Shown: positions 56,947 to 64,000 of the stretch, one piece after another
How positions within the stretch are numbered: position 1 is the stretch's first letter
Layout: the number at the start of each line of letters is the position of its first letter
Assembly: GCA_021730635.1 (NCBI GenBank)
Contig: JAJNNC010000011.1
Coordinates: forward strand, 62,001-126,000
Source: Catalimonadaceae bacterium JC749
GTDB taxonomy: Bacteria > Bacteroidota > Bacteroidia > Cytophagales > Cyclobacteriaceae
DNA length: 64,000 bases
Direction: 5' to 3'
Translations under genes and position numbers: made by a program
Notes under the pieces: model-generated
What the model was told of the DNA's origin: nothing
Database searches by the model: none
Seen by the model: the letters and a program-made list of their open reading frames with translations, nothing else

Positions 56947-58566
56947 ATGAAATACACCATCTCTCTTTTAGGATTTCTTTTTCTCTTTGCTGCTTGCCAG
57001 GAAACACCGGATCAGCGTCCTAACATCATCCTCATTATGGCCGATGATATGGGCTATTCTGATATCGCTCCTTATGGGGGAGAAATCAATACCCCTAACC
57101 TCAGCAGGCTGGCCGACCATGGTATCCGGTTCACCCAGTTTTACAACACAGCCCGTTGTTGCCCGACAAGGGCTTCCCTGTTAACCGGTTGCTATCCGCA
57201 TCAAACCGGCATCGGACATATGACCAGTTCTCCTAATGATCCCGGAGGACATGATTATGGGGTGCCGGAATATCAGGGATTTCTCAATAAAAATACGGTG
57301 ACTATCGCAGAAGTATTAAAAGAGACAGGCTACAAAACGTTGATGACCGGCAAATGGCACCTGGGTTATGAAAAAGAAGAGCAATGGCCCCTGCAAAGAG
57401 GCTTCGATCAATACTATGGTCTGATTCCGGGCGCTTGCAATTTCTTTCAGCCCGAACATCCCAGAGGTATTACTTATGGCAACAACCCCCTCACCATTAC
57501 CGAAAACGATTACTATACGACCGATGCTTTCACCGACTATGCTATCCGTTTTATTAGTGATACCCAAAAGGACGAATCCCAACCCTTTTTTTTATATCTG
57601 GCTTATAATGCGCCTCACTGGCCGCTCCAGGCCCCTCAGCAAGACATTGACCGATACAAGGGAAAATATAGCAAAGGCTGGCAACATGTCAGGCAGGAGC
57701 GGTATGAGCGTATGAAAAATATGGGACTGGTGGATGCTGATTGGGAAATGACACCCCAGGATAGCCGGGAATGGGATTCACTCGACGACGCAAAGAAAGC
57801 GGAAATGGACCTCAGAATGGCTATCTACGCGGCCATGATAGACAGGATGGATCAGAATATCGGCCGGTTACTGGATAGTCTCCAGGCCAAAGACCTGCTG
57901 GATAATACACTCATCATGTTTCTGAGTGACAATGGTGCCTGTGCTGAATTTGATGAACTGGGCAGTGGTCCTGCCTCTCAACTGGAGACCAGAGAAGGGT
58001 ATGTGCTTTCTTACGGAAGAGCCTGGGCCAATGCCTCCAATACACCATTCCGTCAATACAAGCATTGGCTGCATGAAGGAGGGATTGCCACACCGCTCAT
58101 CATGCATTGGCCAGCGGGTATCGATCCGGCAAAAAATGGAGCCTTGGTTAGGGAATATGGATTCTTACCAGACATCATGGCCACCTGCCTGGAAGTGACG
58201 GGGGCTACTTATCCGGAAGCATACCAAGGGCATAACATTACGCCTATGGCAGGTAAAAGCCTGTTGCCCTTGTTTAGCGGAGAAGCAAAAAGTGTTCATA
58301 CGGAACCTATTTTCTGGGAGCATGAAGGCAACAAAGCCGTCAGGCTTGGTCACTACAAACTGGTACAAGCCTGGGAACCGGATAAGGATGACTGGGAACT
58401 GTACGATATGGAAAATGACCGTACCGAGATGCACAACCTGGCCTCTGAGATGCCCGAAAAAGTCAGAGAAATGAAAGCCATGTATGAGGCTTGGGCCACC
58501 GAAAATAAGGTGCTGCCCTGGGGTGAAGTCACACAAATTCTGCAACAGAAAAGAGGGGAGAGGTAA
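56947..58566 (+). CDS. S1-family sulfatase, lipoprotein
   Basis: 539 residues. Lipoprotein signal MKYTISLLGFLFLFAAC (C17). Arylsulfatase-type core: metal ligands in NIILIMADDMGYSDI, formylglycine motif C71-C-P-T-R in NTARCCPTRASLLTG, MTGKWHLG, FLSDNGACAE and KHWLHEGGIATPLI. A C-terminal subdomain ends ELYDMENDRTEMHNLASEMPE. It needs a formylglycine-generating enzyme, whose gene is not in this window. As the last gene of the SusCD operon it should remove sulfate from the same glycan. Confidence 0.92.
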   Translation: MKYTISLLGFLFLFAACQETPDQRPNIILIMADDMGYSDIAPYGGEINTPNLSRLADHGIRFTQFYNTARCCPTRASLLTGCYPHQTGIGHMTSSPNDPGGHDYGVPEYQGFLNKNTVTIAEVLKETGYKTLMTGKWHLGYEKEEQWPLQRGFDQYYGLIPGACNFFQPEHPRGITYGNNPLTITENDYYTTDAFTDYAIRFISDTQKDESQPFFLYLAYNAPHWPLQAPQQDIDRYKGKYSKGWQHVRQERYERMKNMGLVDADWEMTPQDSREWDSLDDAKKAEMDLRMAIYAAMIDRMDQNIGRLLDSLQAKDLLDNTLIMFLSDNGACAEFDELGSGPASQLETREGYVLSYGRAWANASNTPFRQYKHWLHEGGIATPLIMHWPAGIDPAKNGALVREYGFLPDIMATCLEVTGATYPEAYQGHNITPMAGKSLLPLFSGEAKSVHTEPIFWEHEGNKAVRLGHYKLVQAWEPDKDDWELYDMENDRTEMHNLASEMPEKVREMKAMYEAWATENKVLPWGEVTQILQQKRGER

Positions 58567-58774
58567 GGAATAGGTCAGTGTTTTTCTTGAGTATACTAGC
58601 GGCCTACGCCGTATCTTGATAGCAGGCATCAGTATCAGAGGTATGAACAGGGCGTAGAAAGCAGGAGTACTGCATATGAAATAACAACCTTCTATCATCC
58701 AAACCGTACATTTTCTGTGGTAGGTCTTACCCATCGGCCAGTGTCATTCATGCAGTATAATCTCAAGAAAAGGT

Positions 58775-59677
58775 ATGTCTCCCATTCGTCAATTCAGGCA
58801 AATCAATGACTTGATTCAAACAGTGCAGCTCAAGGTAGCCCACAAGCGTCCCGATTTTTTAATTTATGACTATGAGCAGGTAAGCCATGAAGGCTTTGCC
58901 CAACTTTCTGCTTACCGGCAGCATTATTTTGAGATTACTTTTGAGATCACTGAAGGGTGCCATCTGAAGGTAGATCAGTTTGATTTACCGGCTGCAGAAA
59001 ACAGGCTTACCTTCCTGAGCCCGCACCGTCTTCTGACCTTACAGACGGCTTCTTCCACCCCTGCGGACAGACCGCACCAAGGGTATGGCATATTGTTTGG
59101 TCCGGAATTTATACAGACTGACAGCCAACATCCTGGCTTTTTGAGAGATTTCCCTTTTTTTCACCCGCTCAACCTGCCTGCGGTATCCTTACAAAAAAAT
59201 GAAGTGGGTTATTTCAAGGATATCATCTACAAAATTCAATATGAGTATGAGCATGACAGCACCTTCAGTCAGGATATCATCAGAAATTACCTGAACATAC
59301 TCTTTTTCAAAGCCAAAGAACAGTATCAAAAAGCACCCAACCTTTCCAACCCTGTGAGCCGGGAGCAGGCAATTTATCAGGAATTTGAAAGGCTGGTACA
59401 AAAGCATTTTCTGGAATTCAACACGGTGAAAGCGTATGCTGATAAACTGTATGTGAGTTCTAAGCATCTTTCAGAAACAGTGAAAAAAGTAAGCGGCCAA
59501 AATGCGCTTCAGATTATACACAGCGCACAGCTCAATTATGCCAAAGCACTGTTGCTTCAGACCAGTAAAAATGTTTCAGAAATCGCCTATGAACTGAATT
59601 TTGAGAACCCGGATTACTTCTCCATTTTCTTCAAACGTCTGACGGGCCAAAGCCCTTTACAATTCCGTATTTCTTAA
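58775..59677 (+). CDS. AraC-family transcriptional regulator
   Basis: 300 residues. The N-terminal two thirds is a cupin-like ligand domain (YRQHYFEITFEITEGCHLKV). Two helix-turn-helix units form the C-terminus (VKAYADKLYVSSKHLSETVKKV; VSEIAYELNFENPDYFSIFFKRLTGQSPLQFR). It is 84 bases upstream of the first of three imine-reductase-like genes on the same strand and is the likely regulator of that cluster. It follows the glycan operon by 208 bases. Confidence 0.92.
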   Translation: MSPIRQFRQINDLIQTVQLKVAHKRPDFLIYDYEQVSHEGFAQLSAYRQHYFEITFEITEGCHLKVDQFDLPAAENRLTFLSPHRLLTLQTASSTPADRPHQGYGILFGPEFIQTDSQHPGFLRDFPFFHPLNLPAVSLQKNEVGYFKDIIYKIQYEYEHDSTFSQDIIRNYLNILFFKAKEQYQKAPNLSNPVSREQAIYQEFERLVQKHFLEFNTVKAYADKLYVSSKHLSETVKKVSGQNALQIIHSAQLNYAKALLLQTSKNVSEIAYELNFENPDYFSIFFKRLTGQSPLQFRIS

Positions 59678-59761
59678 AGGATCTTCCGACTTTTTCAAAG
59701 GGAAAGTCCGGTGAAACTTTCCAAACTTTGTATTCAACCAAAGAGAAAAGAAACCGGACAT

Positions 59762-60640
59762 ATGCAAACGAATGAAAACCCGGAAGCGGTAACCATCATC
59801 GGTTTAGGCCCAATGGGGCAGGCGATGGCACAGGTCTTCCTGGACAACCGACATCCGACAACCGTATGGAACAGGACAGCCGCTAAGGCCGATGCCCTTG
59901 TCGCCCAGGGAGCTATCCGTGCCGAAACAGTGCAGCAAGCCCTGGCTGCCAGCCGGTTGGTCATACTGAGCCTGACAGACTATCAGGCCATGTACCAGCT
60001 ACTTAGCCCGGCCACAGGTGCATTATCGGGTAGATTATTAGTAAACCTTAGCTCAGACACGCCACAGGAAGCGCGAAAGGCAACACAATGGGCAGCAAGG
60101 TATGGAGCTCAGTTTCTGTCGGGCGGGGTGATGGTGCCCCCACCGCTGATCGGAAAGCCTGGCGCCTTTGTTTTTTACAGTGGCAGCCGGGCGATACTGG
60201 AGGCTCATCAATCCACGCTGTCACGGATCGGCAAAGCGGATTTCCGAGGAGAGGATCCCGGTCTGGCCCAGCTTTACTACCAGGCCTTGCTGGATATCAT
60301 GTTTACCAGTGCTGCCAGTGTACTGCATGCTATCGCCCTCATCCGTTCGGCCGGTATTCCCGCTGTCACCTTTGGCCCATATGTGCAGGATTTCCTGGCT
60401 TTTCTGCCAGAGCTTTTCCAGGATGTGGCCGAAGAAGTGGACAAAGGCCAATACAAGGGGGCTTTCAACAACATGAACATGATGGCAGCAGGCATGTCGC
60501 ATGTAGCCCAGGCCAGTCGGGATGCTAACATCAACACCAGCCTGCCCCAGGCGATCAAGCAGCTTTACGATGAAACGATAAGAATGGGGTATGGTCAGGA
60601 TGGGCTGACCAGCCTCATTGAAATACTCAAAAAGCCATAG
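59762..60640 (+). CDS. imine reductase-like NADP-dependent oxidoreductase, Tyr type
   Basis: 292 residues from the ATG at 59762 (a GTG at 59711 is in frame). Rossmann motif VTIIGLGPMGQAMA and TTVWNRTAAKADAL, with Arg/Lys after the second strand favouring NADP. GVMVPPPLIGKPGAFVFYSG is the imine-reductase loop. In the long inter-domain helix the catalytic position is Tyr (GLAQLYYQALL, Y173), where beta-hydroxyacid dehydrogenases have Lys. Many characterised imine reductases have Asp or Tyr there. First of three tandem paralogues after the AraC gene. Natural substrate unknown. Confidence 0.85.
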   Translation: MQTNENPEAVTIIGLGPMGQAMAQVFLDNRHPTTVWNRTAAKADALVAQGAIRAETVQQALAASRLVILSLTDYQAMYQLLSPATGALSGRLLVNLSSDTPQEARKATQWAARYGAQFLSGGVMVPPPLIGKPGAFVFYSGSRAILEAHQSTLSRIGKADFRGEDPGLAQLYYQALLDIMFTSAASVLHAIALIRSAGIPAVTFGPYVQDFLAFLPELFQDVAEEVDKGQYKGAFNNMNMMAAGMSHVAQASRDANINTSLPQAIKQLYDETIRMGYGQDGLTSLIEILKKP

Positions 60641-60696
60641 CTTCAGTGCCGGAAAGGCATTTCAAATGTAATTGTAACAAACCAGCCATATAAAAG

Positions 60697-61599
60697 ATGA
60701 CAATGATACATAGCAGACCGGACACTGTTTCGGTCATTGGATTAGGCGATATGGGTACAGCCCTGGCGAACACCTTTCTGAAAGCAGGTTACCCAACGAC
60801 CGTGTGGAACCGCACGGCCCGAAAGGCAAATGCTTTGGTCAATAAAGGAGCGCAGCGCGCAGCTTCAGTAGCAGAGGCCATATCGGCCAGTGAAGTAGTG
60901 GTAGTCTGTGTATTGGACTATGCCGTGATGCAGGAAATACTACATGCCGCTGAAGACATTCTTCCGGGACGATTGTTGGTGAACCTAACCAACGGTACTC
61001 CGCAGCAAGCCCGGAAAACCGCTGCCTGGGCTGCGGCTTGCGGTGCGGAATACCTGGATGGAGGTATTATGGCTACGCCCTCTATGATAGGGCAGCCGGA
61101 GGCTTTCATCCTGTATAGCGGATCAGCTGTGGCCTTCGATGCAGGTCAGGCAATATTGAATACCCTGGGTGGCAGTCAATACCTCGGAGCCGATGCCGGT
61201 TTGGCATCCCTCTATGATCTCTCTCTGCTCAGTGGCATGTATGGATTGTTTGCCGGGTTTCTGCATGCCACAGCCTTGGTAGGCACTGAGAAGGTGGAGG
61301 CAAGAGCCTTTACCCCGATGCTTACATCCTGGCTGAAGGTTATGCTTCAGGTTTTACCCAATCTGGCAGAACAGATCGACACCGGCCGTTATGATGGGGC
61401 TGTAGAATCCAATCTGAGCATGCAGGCAGCCGCTTATCATAACATCCTACAGGCCAGTCGGGAACAGGGTCTTGATCCGGGGTTAATGACTCCTTTAAAA
61501 ACCCTCATGGATCAGCGGCTCGCTGAGGGGTATGGTACCGACGATCTTTCAGGTCTGATACCGCTGATCAGAAAACCAACCATGTATCACACATCGTAA
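60697..61599 (+). CDS. imine reductase-like NADP-dependent oxidoreductase, Asp type
   Basis: 300 residues. Same layout as the preceding gene: VSVIGLGDMGTALANTFLKA, PTTVWNRTARKANAL, LVNLTNGTPQQARKTAAWAA and LDGGIMATPSMIGQPEAFILY. The catalytic-helix position is Asp (GLASLYDLSLL, D174), the commonest residue in characterised imine reductases. A family-typical FLHATALVGTEKVEA follows. It starts 56 bases after the first paralogue. Confidence 0.88.
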   Translation: MTMIHSRPDTVSVIGLGDMGTALANTFLKAGYPTTVWNRTARKANALVNKGAQRAASVAEAISASEVVVVCVLDYAVMQEILHAAEDILPGRLLVNLTNGTPQQARKTAAWAAACGAEYLDGGIMATPSMIGQPEAFILYSGSAVAFDAGQAILNTLGGSQYLGADAGLASLYDLSLLSGMYGLFAGFLHATALVGTEKVEARAFTPMLTSWLKVMLQVLPNLAEQIDTGRYDGAVESNLSMQAAAYHNILQASREQGLDPGLMTPLKTLMDQRLAEGYGTDDLSGLIPLIRKPTMYHTS

Positions 61600-61611
61600 A
61601 AATTGAACAGA

Positions 61612-62526
61612 ATGAAATCCACAAACTTAATTTCCAGAGAAATATCTGTTATCGGTTTAGGAGCTATGGGCTCCACACTGGCCCGGTTGCTGCTTCGCAG
61701 CGGATACCGGGTGACTGTCTGGAACCGATCCATAGCCAGAGCCAAGGCACTGGTAGAAGAGGGAGCCGTGCTGGCCTCCGATGTAGCAGCGGCCATCCAT
61801 GCAAGCCCAATCATCGTGATTTGTGTCCACGACTATAAGGCGACCCACAGTATTCTTGATACAGCAGCGGTTGCCGCTGCGCTTTCGGGCAAGGTGCTCC
61901 TTCAACTCACGACCGGCAGCCCCAAAGAGGCGAAAGATAGCGAAGCCTGGGCGCGTGAACGTGGGGCCGCTCATCTGGATGGCGCCATTCAAGCCACTCC
62001 GAGTCAGATGGGAAGACCCGATACTTTCATTTTAGTGTCGGGGATGGAACCTGTTTTCCGGCAATGCGAACCGGTGCTCAAAGTCTTTGGTGGAAACATC
62101 GTGTACCTGGGTTCAGCAGTAGAGGCGGCTTCCGCCATGGATCTGGCGACACTTTCCTATCTCTATGGCGCCGTACTGGGTTTTGTACAAGGAGCTCACA
62201 TGGCCGAGGCTTCGGGCATTGGGGTAGATACGTACAGCTCTTTGGTGGCAGACCTTACACCCACCTTCGGAGAGTTTTTGAAACACGAGGGAAACGTGAT
62301 ACAGTCGGGTAATTATACGGTGTCTGAAAGTCCTTTGAAGATTTCTGTGGAAGCGACAGAAAGGATTTTACAACAGGCGCGTGAAGCCAGGCTCAACACG
62401 GAGTTTCCGGCCTTGGCTGCCAGTCTGTTGAAAAGGGCAGCACTGGCTGGCTATGAGCAGGAAGAGCTGGCTGCACTCATCAAAGTGCTGCGCGAAAAAA
62501 CAGATCAACCTACGACAGTAGCATGA
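61612..62526 (+). CDS. imine reductase-like NADP-dependent oxidoreductase, divergent Asp type
   Basis: 304 residues from the ATG at 61612. Motifs ISVIGLGAMGSTLARLLLRS and VTVWNRSIARAKAL, then LDGAIQATPSQMGRPDTFILV. The catalytic-helix position is Asp (ASAMDLATLSYLYG, D177), but the neighbourhood differs from the second paralogue (SAM in place of SLY), and the cap of the helix reads EAASAMD. It starts 12 bases after the second paralogue, so the three are one transcription unit. Confidence 0.85.
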   Translation: MKSTNLISREISVIGLGAMGSTLARLLLRSGYRVTVWNRSIARAKALVEEGAVLASDVAAAIHASPIIVICVHDYKATHSILDTAAVAAALSGKVLLQLTTGSPKEAKDSEAWARERGAAHLDGAIQATPSQMGRPDTFILVSGMEPVFRQCEPVLKVFGGNIVYLGSAVEAASAMDLATLSYLYGAVLGFVQGAHMAEASGIGVDTYSSLVADLTPTFGEFLKHEGNVIQSGNYTVSESPLKISVEATERILQQAREARLNTEFPALAASLLKRAALAGYEQEELAALIKVLREKTDQPTTVA

Positions 62527-62740
62527 CACCTTCCGGAAAGAAGCTCGACACTGCCGATGGCGGAAGCATCCTTATGGGGTTCACACGATGAATTCAATGC
62601 CACTCAGCAGATCAGTATCCTGTGAACGGTAGTACCCATGCTTTTCTCCAGGTTGGTAAGCAGGAGGAGTATCGCATTCAAACCATTGCTTTACCTTTCC
62701 GGAACCATTAACTAAATAAGCATGAAGATGGACTCAAAGG

Positions 62741-62772
62741 AGCAGGCCTGTTTGACTGACAGCCTGCTTTTT
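62741..62772 (+). terminator. intrinsic terminator after the imine-reductase cluster
   Basis: AGCAGGC (62741-62747), one unpaired C, TGT, loop TTGACTG, ACA, GCCTGCT (62762-62768), then TTTT. Ten pairs with a T run, 215 bases beyond the last stop. Confidence 0.6.
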
Positions 62773-62932
62773 CCCGGGTACAGGCTTTTATCGGCTTGCT
62801 GTTGAGGATGACTTTTTGACAACTTTCCTGTATTGCTGCCTGGGACAGTGCAAAACTCAGCATCTGGGCACACTCCTCCGGCAAATCATACGTATGCATA
62901 GCCTTTATGAGGTTTTTGCTAATAAAATGTAA

Positions 62933-62960
62933 TAAAAAATATAATTTATTATATTTTTTA
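62933..62960. repeat. perfect AT-only inverted repeat
   Basis: TAAAAAATATAA (62933-62944), loop TTTA, TTATATTTTTTA (62949-62960): twelve perfect pairs. It may be a bidirectional terminator, an operator, or a bent promoter element ahead of the HD-domain gene. Confidence 0.6.
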
Positions 62961-63126
62961 GTAAAACATCCAGGAGTAAAAGGAAAATCCTTTGGAGCGA
63001 AGCCAATGGTAGCATCACCATCCCAGCAGCCTACCTGTGCAAAAAGCTATTATTTATTTTCATTACACTTTCTTCTTAAAAAAATATATATGTAAATTAA
63101 ATGTTGATACACCCCTGCTGAGGATA

Positions 63127-63702
63127 ATGCACTACCAAGAAGCTAAAGCTTACGCCATCAAAAGGTTAGAAGAAGAACTATCCGATCAACTGTATTACCA
63201 TAGCGTGCATCATACGCTTGATGTTTGTAACGCAACCGAAGAATTGGCCCTGGGTGAAAACATAGCGGGAGAGTCACTGATATTGGTATGCACAGCTGCC
63301 GCTTTTCATGATATCGGCTTTATCCATCAGTACCAGGAGCATGAAATCTCAAGCTGCCGGATTGCCGAAGCTTCGCTGCCCCGGTTTGGCTTTACGCAAC
63401 CACAAATAGAACAGATCAACAGCATCATTATGGCTACTCGTATGCCTCAAAATCCACAGTCGCATCTGGAGGAAATTATCTGCGATGCGGATCTGAATTA
63501 CTTAGGGCGCAAAGATTTCTTTAAAATAGCCGACACCTTACGGAAAGAATGGCTGGCTTACGGAATTGTCAATACAACCGATGATTGGGTCAACAAACAG
63601 ATTCAGTTTTTAGAACAACATCACTATTTTACTAAAACTGCTCAGGAGAAAAGAGATTTTCAAAAGAAAAAGAATCTGATGAAACTCAAAAAATTACAGT
63701 AA
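63127..63702 (+). CDS. HD-domain metal-dependent phosphohydrolase
   Basis: 191 residues from the ATG at 63127. The frame is open back to 63037, but the upstream part is not typical coding sequence. The HD ligands are readable: H28/H29 (YYHSVHHTLDV), H61-D62 (AAFHDIGF) and D120 or D122 (ICDADLNYLG). Proteins of this family hydrolyse phosphate esters of nucleotides, including cyclic or alarmone nucleotides. The basic C-terminus (EKRDFQKKKNLMKLKKL) is unusual. It is 52 bases upstream of a polytopic membrane-protein gene and probably in operon with it. Confidence 0.85.
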   Translation: MHYQEAKAYAIKRLEEELSDQLYYHSVHHTLDVCNATEELALGENIAGESLILVCTAAAFHDIGFIHQYQEHEISSCRIAEASLPRFGFTQPQIEQINSIIMATRMPQNPQSHLEEIICDADLNYLGRKDFFKIADTLRKEWLAYGIVNTTDDWVNKQIQFLEQHHYFTKTAQEKRDFQKKKNLMKLKKLQ

Positions 63703-63754
63703 ATTCTTTACCTTTTGTTTTCTATCATAGGTTGTGCCTCTATGGCCTGATCAG

Positions 63755-64000
63755 ATGAGGTATTCAGAAAAAATCAGCGATTTGTTGAACCTGCGAAAAG
63801 GAGAGGTGAGGGTGGTCACCATACTCATGCTGTATTCCTTTTTTCAGACAGGAGCCCTGGCCCTGTTCTTCACGGCAGCCAGTGCTATTTTCCTTACCCA
63901 GTATCCCATCAGCAGCCTCTCTTATGTCTATATGGCTACCTGTGTGTTGCTGCTGTTTACCAATTTGATCTATGGCTGGCTGAGCCGGTATTTTGAGGCA
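63755..64000 (+). CDS. start of a polytopic membrane protein (MFS or ATP/ADP-translocase-like), truncated by window edge
   Basis: Only the first 82 residues are present, from the ATG at 63755. MRYSEKISDLLNLRKGEVR is a cytoplasmic start, followed by hydrophobic segments VVTILMLYSFFQTGALALFF and VYMATCVLLLFTNLIYGWL. The start resembles the large Bacteroidota transporters related to the Npt nucleotide translocases or MFS proteins, often with C-terminal regulatory domains, but too little is visible to decide. Confidence 0.6.
   Translation, partial: MRYSEKISDLLNLRKGEVRVVTILMLYSFFQTGALALFFTAASAIFLTQYPISSLSYVYMATCVLLLFTNLIYGWLSRYFEA

Larger units (their letters stand above)
62527..63126. other. intergenic region with terminator and AT palindrome
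   Basis: 600 bases without a confident gene. A minus-strand open frame at 62708-62899 (63 codons) is not convincing because the terminator-like hairpin lies inside it. Two structural elements are annotated separately. Confidence 0.5.

Noticed and set aside
62708-62899. Minus-strand open frame of 63 codons beginning MHTYDLPEECAQM
   Set aside because: A terminator-like hairpin with T run for the opposite strand lies inside it, and it has no recognisable family or neighbour.

Overview
The window is a stretch of chromosome from a Bacteroidota bacterium, most likely of the Cytophagales type. The reasons are paired SusC/SusD outer-membrane proteins with an ECF sigma/FecR regulator pair, two proteins ending in type IX secretion (T9SS) sorting domains, many Bacteroidota-type lipoproteins, a CzcA-TolC fusion pump, and weak Shine-Dalgarno signals. 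No rRNA, tRNA, CRISPR array, complete insertion sequence or prophage was seen. Coding is dense with gaps of 300-950 bases, several holding decayed genes.

Left part (1-18.8 kb): a divalent-metal efflux operon (small secreted protein, CzcA-type pump fused to a TolC-like factor, lipoprotein adaptor); a PAS histidine kinase; a 2023-residue T9SS surface protein with three repeated modules and a calcium-type repeat stalk; a frameshifted LytTR regulator remnant; two small membrane proteins divergent from a Crp/Fnr regulator across an FNR-like palindrome; an orphan deoxyribosyltransferase-like protein; and a Tat-exported Gfo/Idh/MocA oxidoreductase.

Middle (18.8-43.6 kb): the least explained unit is a two-gene pair, a phospholipase D-like protein with an M15-peptidase-like C-terminus (843 residues) and, 5 bases later, a 2190-residue beta-rich protein, both without signal peptides. 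Then come a 950-base non-coding block with strong hairpins, a GH172-type enzyme with a T9SS tail, a tannase/feruloyl esterase-type hydrolase, an internally deleted amidohydrolase, an M20 amidohydrolase, an Asp-box lipoprotein, an acetolactate-decarboxylase-like lipoprotein coupled to a membrane protein, a trypsin-like lipoprotein, a cytoplasmic GH13 enzyme and a sulfatase.

Right part (43.9-58.6 kb) is a polysaccharide utilisation locus: ECF sigma, FecR anti-sigma, SusC with an STN signalling domain, SusD, two GH127/DUF1680 beta-L-arabinofuranosidase-type enzymes, an MGH1-like glycosidase and a sulfatase. The inferred target is a sulfated, arabinofuranose-containing glycan. It is followed by an AraC regulator with three tandem imine-reductase-like dehydrogenases (58.8-62.5 kb), an HD-domain protein, and the start of a polytopic membrane protein cut by the window edge.

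All family names rest on motifs and domain order read by eye; no database search was run.
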